From contig JBBPEB010000007.1 in NCBI GenBank assembly GCA_039096225.1, positions 1,054,001 through 1,118,000 of the forward strand: 64,000 bases of DNA. The letters are read 5' to 3'. A program made the translations under genes and the position numbers. Under the pieces are notes generated by a model. It was not told the DNA's origin. It saw only the letters and a list, made by a program, of their open reading frames with translations, and made no database searches. This DNA comes from Blastocystis sp. Blastoise (taxonomy: Eukaryota; Sar; Bigyra; Opalinata; Blastocystidae). Every line of letters starts with the position of its first letter. Position 1 is the stretch's first letter. Positions 1 to 11,539 of the stretch are shown here, piece after piece.

Positions 1-1
1 T

Positions 2-3000
2 ACTATGAGAGCTGGTATTATTGTTTATCTTGATGGTGAAGAAATCTATAGAAATAATCTTGATGCTGATGCTGTTATTGCTTTTGATTCTGCTGCTACT
101 TCAGGTGTTGCTTCTACTGAAGCTTATGTATGGGGTGCTGTAACTGGTACTATGGCTAAAATGACTGTTGGTACTCATGTTTTTGCTATTGCTTATGTCA
201 ATAAAGCAGGTTATACTGCTATTGAAGCTGATTTCATTGGCAAACTTCATTTATTAGCTTCTTCTAATAAATCTAGTAGAACTAATTATATTGGTGTCTG
301 GGTAACTAATGAAGCTAATGCTGATGATGCTGCTCAATCTCATGTTTTTGATCATGATCATACTTCTCATTGGATTTCTACTGGTAGTACTTCTTCTCCT
401 GTTGAAGTTAGAGGTAGATTTAGTGCTAACAGATTAGAAACTATTAATAAATATTGTATTACTAAAGCTAGATATGGTAGTAATGCTGATCCTATGTCTT
501 TTAAGATAGTTGCTTCTAAATTTGTTACCTCTGTTTGGACTACTCTTGATGAACATAATGATATTGAATGGAATAATTATTCTGAAACTCGTTGTTTTAT
601 TATGCCTTTCCAAACTACTGCTTATTATCAATATAAGATTCAAATTACAAAGACTCCTTCTTTAAGTGGTGGTAAGATGACTGCTGCTATTGCTGAATGG
701 GAATGGTTTACTGTTGATTATACTAATTTTGTTGTACCTGAATTCGCTTATACTACTTCTTCTTATGTTGCTTATAAAGATATTTCTATGTCTAATAATA
801 ATCCTACTACTGAATATTTCAGAGATTTCACTATTACACCTGCTCTTCCTGCTGGTATTTCTCTTTCTGCTTCTACTGGTAAGATTGGTGGTATTCCAAC
901 TGCTGTTGCTCCTCAAACTACTTATACTATAACTGCTGTAAATGTTCAAAATGTTACTGTTTCTACTTCTGTTGTTCTTACTGTTGCTGAGTGTGTTTCT
1001 CCTCTTACTCCTCTTGTTCTTTCTTTTACTGGTATGAGTACTGGTAATACTCAAGAAGTTGGTTTTGCTCTTCTTGATGTTAGTGGTAACTATATCGTTC
1101 AAGTTCCTAGATTCTCTAATTGGCAAGGTGATATGACTTATTCTTTCTGTACTACTTCTTCTAAACATTATCTTGTTCTCTATGATCAAAAGAATGATGG
1201 TTGGAGTAATCAAAAAGTTGCTGTTTCTTTTGGTGGTGTTGCTGCTGGTTCTTATAGTTGTGGTAATGGTGAAGCTCCTAAGACTATTACTATTGCTCCT
1301 GGTTCTGGTCTTGAAATGGGTGCTGCTACTTGGAAATATACTTCTCCTTCTGAAGCTCCTGCTGCTGAATGGAAACTTGCTTCTTTTGATGATGCTGCTT
1401 GGTCTCAAGCTGTTAGTGGTTCTTTTACTGATTTAACTGCTACTACTGCTTATTATAGATATAAAATGACTATTACTAATCTTGGTGATTATAACTACTT
1501 TGAATTTACACTTAAACTTAAGGCTGGTTGTATTGCTTATATTAATAATAAAGAAATTTATAGATATAATCTTCCTGATACTGTAGATCATACTACTGCT
1601 GCTTCTGCTGCTTTTGATAATACTGTTTCTGTCATGAATAGTGGTTCTATTAATGAATATTTAATTGAAGGTATTAATATTATTGCTGTTGAAGTTCATA
1701 GATATGGTGAAACTCATGAAACTAATTTTGATGCTAGTTTATTATTATATTCTGCAACTACTAAACGTATGAATAATGCTGCTGTTAGTTCTGTTTATCA
1801 AGGTTATGATAGTGATGCTTGGCATGAAACTTATGAATATGCTTTTGATGGTAAGAGTTCAACTAAGTATAATTCTAATAATTGTGGTACAGATAATGCT
1901 TTTACTTATACTTATGATAATGGTGCTAGACAATATATTAGTAGATTTTTATTCTACAGAGCTAATATGGGAAATCGTATTCCTACTGTTTTCAGATTAA
2001 CTGCTTCTAATGATAATGGTGCTCATTGGGATGAACTTTATTATTCTAAGAGTGTTGTTTTATCTGGTAGTGCAAATACTGCTACTACTTTTGATTTCTA
2101 TAATGTCAAATCTTATAATATTTATAAATTTAATTTTTATAAAGAATCTGAATGTACTGAAGGTGTTGAGTGTTCTGAATTAGAATATTATACTACTTCT
2201 ATGAGTGTTGCCTCTGCTTGTTCACCTACTGATGAATATAGAGGTGCTATGTCTGGTGAAATTATTGAAGGTGTTTCTTGTACTACTGGCTATACTGGTA
2301 CTACTACTGTTAGTTGTAGTAATAATGTTTTTGTTGGTGATACTACTAGTTGTGTATTAGTTGCTCCTACTTCAATTGCTTATGAACAAGCTTCTTTTAT
2401 TAATGTTATTTATAAGTCTGTTGATATTACTCCTTCTTCTGTTATTGGTGCTGCTCTTACTTGGACTATTACACCTACTCTTCCTACTGGTATAACTCTT
2501 GATGCTACTACTGGTAAGATATCTGGTATTGCTTATGCTATTAGTGAATCTACTGCTTATACTGTTACTGCTACTAATAGTGAAGGTTCTGTTCAAACTA
2601 CTATTTCTTTATCTTTTATTGCTAATACTTGTGCTCAAGATAGTGAATGGCCTGTTACTAATGTTGGTGAATCTGCTAGATTAGATTGTCCTGATGCTTC
2701 TAATTATGAAGGTGAACGTACTCGTGGTTGTACTTTACAAGGTTGGACTGTTATCAGTAATACTTGTGCTCCTATTCCTGTTTCTATTGTTTATACTCCT
2801 TCTAGTATTTCAGCTAATCTTGGTAGTACTATTAATGTTACTCCTGCTCTTAAGGGTTATTATATTACATCTCTTACTATTAGTCCTCTTCTTCCTGCTG
2901 GTTTAACTTTTGATGCTACTACTGGTGCTATTAGTGGTTCTTATGCTACTTCTTATAATGTTGTTCATACCGTTACTGCTACTAATCAATTTGAATCTAA

Positions 3001-5530
3001 GAGTGCTACTGTTACGATTATCTTTGATAATACTATTTGTCAATCTGATTCTGAATGGCCTGCTACTAATGCTGGTCAAACTGCTGTTAAAGAATGCCCT
3101 GATATAATTAATTATGATGGTCAAATTACTCGTGTTTGTAATAGTAATGCTCAATGGGAAACTGCTCAAAATTCTTGTACTCTTAAACTTCCTACAATTA
3201 CTTATACTACTAGTGTTCTTTCTGGTTATGTTAATTTTGATATTGTACCTATTAGTGCTACTATTACTGGTCTTCAAATATCTTCTATTAGTGCTTCTCC
3301 TGCTCTTCCTACTGGTTTAACTCTTGATACTACTACTGGTGCTATTTCTGGTAAGGCTACTGTTGCTGATACTCAAGTTCATACTATTTCTATTACTAAT
3401 CCTACTGGTACTTCTTCTTTTGCTCTTACTCTTAATATTGTTACAGTATATTGTGCTGCTGGTAATAACTGGCCTCAAACTGAAGCTGGCCAAACTGCTA
3501 CTATTGGCTGTGCTGAAGGTTATAATGGTTCTCAAACTAGATTATGTAAGATGGATGCTAATGGTATTTGGGATACTGTTAATAATCAATGTGCTGTTAT
3601 TGCTCCTACTATTAGTTATTCTACTAATACTATTAATGCTGTTAAGAAGGTAGCTATTACTACTATTACTCCTACTATTACTGGTCTTGAACTTGAACCT
3701 CTTACTATTTCTCCTAGTCTTCCTGCTGGTTTAGATTTCAATACTATTACTGGTGCTATTTCTGGTACTGCTACTGAAGGAAAAGATGCTACTCAGTATA
3801 CTATTTCTGCTACTAATCCTACTGCTACTGCTACTGCTACTATTACTATAACTGTTGTTGTATTAAAATGTAATGCTGAAAATGGTTGGTCTGAAACTGA
3901 AGCTGGTGAAACTGCTACTAAATATTGTGATCAATATTATACTGGTACTATTACTCGTTTATGTAATTTAGGTGCTACACCTTCATGGGCTGCTGAAGTT
4001 AATACTTGTGTTATGAATGCTCCTACTGTAGTTTATCCTTCTAATACTATTGTTGGCTATAAGAATTTCTTATTAACTACTGCTACTCCTGCTGTTACTG
4101 GTGCTAGTCTTACTCCTTTCACTATTACTCCTGCTGTTTCTAATGGTCTTTCCTTTAATACTGCTACTGGTGCTATTACTGGTACTCCTACTCAAGAATT
4201 TACTCAAACTTATGCTGTTCATGTATCAAATGCTGCTGGTGTTATAGATATTACTTTACAAGTTATTATTTCTACTATTACTTGTCCTCAAAGTGGTTCT
4301 TGGCCTATGACTGAAGCTGGTGAAACTGCTGAACTTCCTTGTGCTGATTATTATACTGGTTCTCAAACTCGTCAATGTATTCTTTCTGTTAATGGTATTT
4401 GGGGATCTGTTGTTGATAATTGTATATTAAATGCTCCTACTATTTCTTATTCTGCTAATAATTATACTATTACTACTTATGATGCTATGGAACCTATTAC
4501 TCCTACTATTCTTGGTGATCAAATCTTATCTGTTACTATTACTCCTAATCTTCCTGCTGGTATGACGCTTGATAGTTTCTATGGTACTATTTCTGGTACT
4601 CCTATTGCTGCTAGTAGTGTTACTTATACTGTTAAAGTAGAAAATAGTGCTGGTTCTGGTACTTTTGAAGTATTATTAAATATTATTAATGTTGAATGTC
4701 CTAGTGAAGGTGAATGGCCTAGTACTCCTAGACGTTCTTCTGCTTATATTCAATGTAGTGGTCAAACTGGTGTTGCTTCTCGTGCTTGTAATTTTGTTAC
4801 TGGTGCTACTGGTTCTAGTGCTGCTTGGCAAACTGAAGATAGATCTGGTTGTATGGCTATTGGTAACTTTGATCAACCTGGATCTGGTAATGTATATCTT
4901 CGTATTCCTTATATTCTTTATGGTGTTAGTTCTACTCAAATGAAAACTTTAGCTTCTCAAGAATTATTTAGACAATCTGTTCTTTCTAATCTTAAAGAAC
5001 AATATAATATTGAATCTAGTTCTATTGTTATTGAAAGTATTGCTGATTATACTACTGTTGCTACTTATCAAACTGCTGCTGTTGTAAATACTAGAGTTCT
5101 TGTTCCTTCTGATAAAGAAGCTGAAATTCGTGCACATATTGCTGATGATGCTACTCGTTATAATGGTCTTGTTTCTAGATTAGTAGGTACTAATGATGTT
5201 AATCTTAGACAAATCACTTCTGCTTCTGTTGATGCTGATAGTATTGCTGTACAACAAAATGGTTTAACTCTTACTATGATTATTATTATTGTAGTAGTAG
5301 TTGTTGTTGTAATCATTGTCATTGTTATCATTTTAGTTGTTGTCCTTTGTAAGAAGGGTGATAAGAAACCTAAGATTAAGGCTCATAAACCTGCTGCTAG
5401 TGCTGGTAAGAAGGCTACTGCTGCTCCTGCTGTCTCTGCTCCTCCTGCTCCTACTCCAGTTGTAGCTGCTGCTCCTACTCCTGCTGCTCCTGCTCCTGCT
5501 GAAGCCCCTAAAGCTGAAGCTCAAGTCTAA
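2..5530 (+). CDS. Large type I surface protein with He_PIG and HRM/CCP-like repeats (5' end outside window)
   Basis: The frame is open to the window edge. The first ATG (position 5) lies inside a module (AGIIVYLDGEEIYRNNL) that recurs intact near residue 507, so the true start is upstream. In order: jelly-roll-like segment, He_PIG-type cadherin-like repeat, second jelly-roll-like copy, F5/8C-like segment (about residues 590-730), then alternating modules. Seven He_PIG cores of the form ITPxLPxGxxxxxxTGxISG are seen. They alternate with Cys modules of the form CxxxxxWPxTxxGExAxxxCPxxYxGxxTRxC, which resemble HRM or sushi domains. A juxtamembrane region of about 110 residues without Cys precedes one strongly hydrophobic Ile/Val helix (about 1755-1782), then KK-rich and Ala/Pro-rich cytoplasmic sequence. 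It is probably a cell-surface adhesion or receptor protein. There are no introns, unlike nearly every neighbour, and codon choice is strongly T-ending (GCT, ACT, GGT, CTT). No specific ligand can be inferred. Confidence 0.8.
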   Translation, partial: TMRAGIIVYLDGEEIYRNNLDADAVIAFDSAATSGVASTEAYVWGAVTGTMAKMTVGTHVFAIAYVNKAGYTAIEADFIGKLHLLASSNKSSRTNYIGVWVTNEANADDAAQSHVFDHDHTSHWISTGSTSSPVEVRGRFSANRLETINKYCITKARYGSNADPMSFKIVASKFVTSVWTTLDEHNDIEWNNYSETRCFIMPFQTTAYYQYKIQITKTPSLSGGKMTAAIAEWEWFTVDYTNFVVPEFAYTTSSYVAYKDISMSNNNPTTEYFRDFTITPALPAGISLSASTGKIGGIPTAVAPQTTYTITAVNVQNVTVSTSVVLTVAECVSPLTPLVLSFTGMSTGNTQEVGFALLDVSGNYIVQVPRFSNWQGDMTYSFCTTSSKHYLVLYDQKNDGWSNQKVAVSFGGVAAGSYSCGNGEAPKTITIAPGSGLEMGAATWKYTSPSEAPAAEWKLASFDDAAWSQAVSGSFTDLTATTAYYRYKMTITNLGDYNYFEFTLKLKAGCIAYINNKEIYRYNLPDTVDHTTAASAAFDNTVSVMNSGSINEYLIEGINIIAVEVHRYGETHETNFDASLLLYSATTKRMNNAAVSSVYQGYDSDAWHETYEYAFDGKSSTKYNSNNCGTDNAFTYTYDNGARQYISRFLFYRANMGNRIPTVFRLTASNDNGAHWDELYYSKSVVLSGSANTATTFDFYNVKSYNIYKFNFYKESECTEGVECSELEYYTTSMSVASACSPTDEYRGAMSGEIIEGVSCTTGYTGTTTVSCSNNVFVGDTTSCVLVAPTSIAYEQASFINVIYKSVDITPSSVIGAALTWTITPTLPTGITLDATTGKISGIAYAISESTAYTVTATNSEGSVQTTISLSFIANTCAQDSEWPVTNVGESARLDCPDASNYEGERTRGCTLQGWTVISNTCAPIPVSIVYTPSSISANLGSTINVTPALKGYYITSLTISPLLPAGLTFDATTGAISGSYATSYNVVHTVTATNQFESKSATVTIIFDNTICQSDSEWPATNAGQTAVKECPDIINYDGQITRVCNSNAQWETAQNSCTLKLPTITYTTSVLSGYVNFDIVPISATITGLQISSISASPALPTGLTLDTTTGAISGKATVADTQVHTISITNPTGTSSFALTLNIVTVYCAAGNNWPQTEAGQTATIGCAEGYNGSQTRLCKMDANGIWDTVNNQCAVIAPTISYSTNTINAVKKVAITTITPTITGLELEPLTISPSLPAGLDFNTITGAISGTATEGKDATQYTISATNPTATATATITITVVVLKCNAENGWSETEAGETATKYCDQYYTGTITRLCNLGATPSWAAEVNTCVMNAPTVVYPSNTIVGYKNFLLTTATPAVTGASLTPFTITPAVSNGLSFNTATGAITGTPTQEFTQTYAVHVSNAAGVIDITLQVIISTITCPQSGSWPMTEAGETAELPCADYYTGSQTRQCILSVNGIWGSVVDNCILNAPTISYSANNYTITTYDAMEPITPTILGDQILSVTITPNLPAGMTLDSFYGTISGTPIAASSVTYTVKVENSAGSGTFEVLLNIINVECPSEGEWPSTPRRSSAYIQCSGQTGVASRACNFVTGATGSSAAWQTEDRSGCMAIGNFDQPGSGNVYLRIPYILYGVSSTQMKTLASQELFRQSVLSNLKEQYNIESSSIVIESIADYTTVATYQTAAVVNTRVLVPSDKEAEIRAHIADDATRYNGLVSRLVGTNDVNLRQITSASVDADSIAVQQNGLTLTMIIIIVVVVVVVIIVIVIILVVVLCKKGDKKPKIKAHKPAASAGKKATAAPAVSAPPAPTPVVAAAPTPAAPAPAEAPKAEAQV

Positions 5531-5937
5531 GCTTTTAGTATTATTAATTCTACATTATAAATATATATATATGCTTTTTCTTTTGAATTTGTTTTTTTAA
5601 ATAATTTTAACTAACAATCTCTTTCGTTTTCTTTACTTTGAATCATAGACAATTAAATATTTTTAAATATTTTTATTTATTAAAAAAAAATTGAATATTT
5701 TTCTTGTTCTTAATTAGTATAATTTTAATAATTATTTGTTTTGTTAAACATGCTTTTTTATATATAATTTTACTTTCTTAAAAAAATAATAATATTGTTG
5801 TTTGAAATATAATTTACTTATTATCACAATTAAATGATCACAATACAAATACTATTGAGATTTTGATTTTAAAAAAATATCGAACAAAACATAACACTAA
5901 TATGAAGCAACCACATTATCCCTTAGAAACAGTAAAT
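5531..5937. other. Intergenic, convergent 3' ends
   Basis: AT-rich DNA between the surface-protein stop and the RPL17 stop. The genes converge here. I see no further coding signal. Confidence 0.6.
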
Positions 5938-7004
5938 TTAATTAAGACCACCACCTAAGTGAAGACGTTTGGAAGCGATTTGTTTCTTGGTGAAACGACG
6001 AAGAACGGGCTCAGATAAAGATTTAATTTATTAGTTTATATATATATATTGTATTTAAAGAAATATTTTACAATAAGTAATAATATAATTAAAATAAAAA
6101 AAATAAATACAGTCTTGGAACGAGCAACAGTTTCAGCCTTTTCAGAAGCAATGATTTCAATGTGAGCAGGATGACTGAGGTAAGGTATAAAAAAAAGAGA
6201 AAAAAAAAGATATTTGTTGATAAATTGATGTTAGTTTGTATTTGAATTGTTATATAAGGTAGAATAATATGTTTTATTATATTGGAAATAATAATAATAA
6301 TAATATATGTAATAAAAATAATTAAAAAAAAAAAAAAAAAATCAAAATCATATAAATAAGCACAAAATAATGAAAACATACGTCCAATACGACCGTGAGC
6401 ACGGTAAGTACGTCTGTGACCACAAGGAGCATGGTTAGCTTGAGAGTGAGAAATGTAGAGCTTAGCAGCATCTAATTCCTTAGCTTCACCGTTAGCTTGG
6501 AGGTTGTCGAGAAGGACAAGGAAGAAACGGCAAGCCTTTTCGGGCCAAGCACATTGGCTACCAGACTTAAGGTTCTTACCTTGAGCATGACGACCAATAC
6601 CACCGTTGTGTTGAGTGAAAGCAACAGCGGATTTGTGAGCAATAACATCTTGTAAATACTTCTTAGCATCAAGAAGACTCTTGCCCATAATAGCCTTAGC
6701 TACAGCTTGACAGGGTTTGTAGTGAACACGAAGATAAGAACCACGAGCCATACAACCTAAAATAAAAATAGATACATATATATAAACATTTATTTAATTC
6801 TTAAAAAAAATACTCTTCTTGGTATCTACGGGAGTAGAACTATATAAAATTTGGAATAATTAAAAATATTAAAATAGTTTATGTGATTAAAAAAGGTGAA
6901 TAAGACAAAATCATGTCATGAATCAGTCTTATATAAAAAGTTTATATAATTAAGAAGATAAAGTGACGAGGAATATGATGATCAACATACCTATATTTAG
7001 CCAT
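5938..7004 (-). CDS. RPL17: 60S ribosomal protein L17 (uL22), five exons
   Basis: Large-subunit ribosomal protein uL22, which lines the peptide exit tunnel. Exons on the minus strand are 7004-6991, 6839-6814, 6756-6382, 6184-6111 and 6009-5938. They sum to 561 nt, giving 186 residues, close to the usual 184. The protein begins MAKYSSTPVDTKKSCMARGS. It has the family signatures RGSYLRVHYK, HNGGIGRHAQ, RRTYRAHGRIGPYLSHPAH and ends HLGGGLN. The Met at 6751 looks like a start but is internal: the conserved KSC-ARGS N-terminus comes from two tiny upstream exons of 14 and 26 nt. The third intron (6381-6185) is bounded GT...AC rather than GT...AG. Both the frame and the conserved sequence GRIGPYLSHPAH require that junction. 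Confidence 0.93.
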
Positions 7005-7992
7005 TTTCTATTCTGATAGGAAATAAGGTTGCAAATACTTATATTAAAGAGGAAAAGGAAGGGTTGTGAAGAATGGATGATCAGTTCCAATTTTTTTCTG
7101 GTTTTAATTCCTGTAGTAAATCTGTGGTTCTCAATAAAAAAGAAGAATTATTATTGCTATGCTATCTGTAAAGTGATTATTTCGATTACATAGACTTTCT
7201 TGATGACTATACAGTTTTTAAGGTCCTTTAAATTTTTATTATCTCTAATATCTGAAAAACAGTACCAATAATCCGATATTTTTATGATTATTTATGGCCT
7301 TCTCAATTTTTATGGGCCTATATACATATTTCTAAGAATAACCTGGATTATTTTAGGTTTTAATGTTTTTCTTATTTTAACTTGTTTATACATGGTAGTG
7401 AGTATGGGGATGAATTAATTTTGTATAGCTATTATGCTGAAGTATTCCAAAATAATATTTTAGAAAAATATGTCAAATGTCTTGGATTTCAAATTGTTTC
7501 TATAGTAATAAAAATGAATACTATATACAAGTAAAACAAGTCTCAAATGATGAAATGTTCATTATTATATCTTTATCAGTGATATATATGTATTTTTTTA
7601 TGTTTCTGTATAGAATTAATATTAAATATTAGTTTAATGATGTATGTATGATAATAGTTGGGATGAGAGATGATAAATTTTGATAGTTTTTTCTATATAG
7701 AATAAGTTTTGAATTCTTGAAATACATTTATTTTTGTAATAGCGTTTATCCTGTTTCATTGGGTTAATTTTTATTATATATATGTTATATAAAGTAATTT
7801 GACAACAATAAACTGTATTCTATTAATTTGGATTCATATTTGAAAAAAGTTTGAATAGTAGAGAGTATAATATATAATTGATAGACTCAATAATATAATA
7901 TTTAATACTATAAAAAAATGATGATAATAGCAAACAAAACAGAATAAATGATATCTTAAATATATGAAAATAAAAGAAATATATATATTTTA
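7005..7992. other. Intergenic region upstream of RPL17
   Basis: About 1 kb of AT-rich sequence without a credible reading frame. It must hold the RPL17 promoter and the 3' end of the next minus-strand gene. No sharp motif was recognised. Confidence 0.5.
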
Positions 7993-9515
<1,523 letters not shown>

Positions 9516-10282
9516 CTATTCAATATATATAGAGAAATAAAAATAATATATATATATATATGTACCTAACGAATGAGTATCTCTTTGTTTTATACATCTA
9601 TATATATATATAAATATATTATTAAAATATATTAATATAATTAATAATAATAATAGATAATAGTTTTTATATACTCATAACAATTACACGATTTATTTTC
9701 ATAGTAATGCATATTAATTGAACTAAAATATATTGTTATATTTATATATAAAGTGAATATACTTTGTACTATAAACACATTTAAATGAAATATCAAGATT
9801 GTACCTAATTATAAAGTATATTCATTGTTATATATAAATGAATTATTTACTTTTGATTTAATCTTTTATAATAACGTTTAATTGACTTTTTTAAATACTA
9901 AATAAAAGTTATATATACATTAACATATTAATATACAAGATCAACATTTGTTATGATGATGTGATTTACATATTTCTATAAAAATAAATTGAATAGTATT
10001 TAATAAGAATATAATTTGTTTTAATATAAATATTAATTATATATACATTTAATATTGACTGACCAACACTCAATGGAGTAGACTGTACAAATGAATCATA
10101 TAATAAATAATCTAACCATTAAAAATGAATAAAAACATACAACTTTCGAAAGAACTGTTAAAAGCTATAGAAAGATATATTTTTATAAAATAGCAACAAT
10201 ATAATCATTTACATTATTATCGAGAAACATAGACCATGATATTGAATTTGAATTGATTGCAGCAAGCTAATTTATAAGTAAT
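9516..10282. other. Unresolved upstream region of the Asn-rich gene
   Basis: AT-rich. A short possible exon lies near 9567-9598 on the minus strand (ATGTATAAAACAAAGAG...). Its length does not fit the phase of the next exon, so I do not join it. Nothing else is supported. Confidence 0.4.
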
Positions 10283-10441
10283 TCAATAATAATTAGTATA
10301 AAATACAATTGTTCTCTTGTAGATTTCAGGCAGAATGCTTGTACGAACCTCTTTATATGATTTACATAACCATAATTCTTCTGTCTCTTTAGAAAAGAAA
10401 TCTTTGGGAAACAAATCATCGTTAAAAATGTGATTTTCCAT
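10283..10441 (-). CDS. Possible small coding exon of 45-52 codons
   Basis: On the minus strand an ATG opens a frame beginning MENHIFNDDLFPKDFFSKET. It continues through EVRTSILPEIYKRTI before a possible GTATTT donor, or a TGA at 10283. The composition is mixed and protein-like, unlike the flanking AT-rich sequence. It could be the first exon of the Asn-rich gene downstream or a separate small gene. No family is recognised. Confidence 0.35.
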   Translation of the reverse strand: MENHIFNDDLFPKDFFSKETEELWLCKSYKEVRTSILPEIYKRTIVFYTNYY

Positions 10442-11539
10442 AGTATCGCTTTATATATTATAGATTAATTTTGTATGAAATAATAAAAAAAAGGAATTAA
10501 TGGAATAGTAAAGAAGTTGTTGACCAAAAAATGCTTAAAAAGTCATTTATTTTTCTTATGATTATATTATGAAATCAATATAATTTTTGAATAAATTGTC
10601 TTGCTAATAAGTGATTCAAATATAATTCTTACGTATATAGAGAAAATAGGGTCTATAAAGTAAGTGATTGTGGTCAATCATTTTTAGATTCTTCTTATTT
10701 TTGTACATATAGATGACTTTTCATAGTGTTAACATGTCAAGAATAAAACTTTATTTTTTTCGCTATCAGTATTCTTAATTTGAATTCTCATCTAGGAGTA
10801 TTATTACAAATTCTATATATATATGCATAGAAGAACACAGTGATGATCAGATGTCAACACTTCTTTTTGATTTGCTTTAAAAAATATGAAAAAAACGCTT
10901 ACATTGTTGATAATTTATAAAGTTTATATTTTATTCTTGTCTAAAAATAAAAATTCATTATCCTCAGAAACTATTAAATAAGGAAAAAATAAGTCATCTT
11001 GAACGTATTTATTAAAATATTTTTTTTAAATTCAAATCTAAAGTGATTTAGAAATATATTAATATGTTTTACTATATTCAAATAATACTAGATCTTATTA
11101 AACTGTCTTAGTATCATAAACACTCATTTGTCTTTCATTATTCTTTTTTTAGAATTAATTACGTTGAAAACATGTAGTATATTTTAGGAATATGAGTCTT
11201 CCTTTATTTATTCGTTATTTATTAAGAATTATTTTTTTAAATAAAAGGAATGATAAATAAATGAAAAAAATAATATTAGTGTTTCAATAAAGAGGTTTTT
11301 TTTAACTTACGTTTTCAGTTTTGAAATCAGTGATTCCTACGGGAAACATAAAAATATGACCGAGTTTTTTGATATCCTCATAAAATTATCAGGATAATAT
11401 TTTTTCAACTATTTTCAGATAATCACCAATAATGTTAGTTTCCTGATAATTCAATAATCGCCATAATTCTTCAGTATATCTTAGTTTATCAAATAATTTA
11501 TATTTAGATCTAAGAAATTTTCAGGAAAAGTGAAGAAAT
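10442..11539. other. Intergenic, probably a shared upstream region
   Basis: About 1.1 kb between the minus-strand exon and the plus-strand BTB-TLDc gene. It holds a copy of the GC palindrome-like motif, TTCCTACGGGAA, near 11334. No coding signal is seen. Confidence 0.5.

Noticed and set aside
662-1408. Long minus-strand frame rich in Ser/Arg/Asn
   Set aside because: It is the reverse complement of the T-ending codons of the surface-protein gene, with no start context or motif.
6089-6751. 220-residue RPL17 frame taken as a complete gene
   Set aside because: Its last third runs through an intron and its Met is internal. The true protein needs two upstream and two downstream exons.
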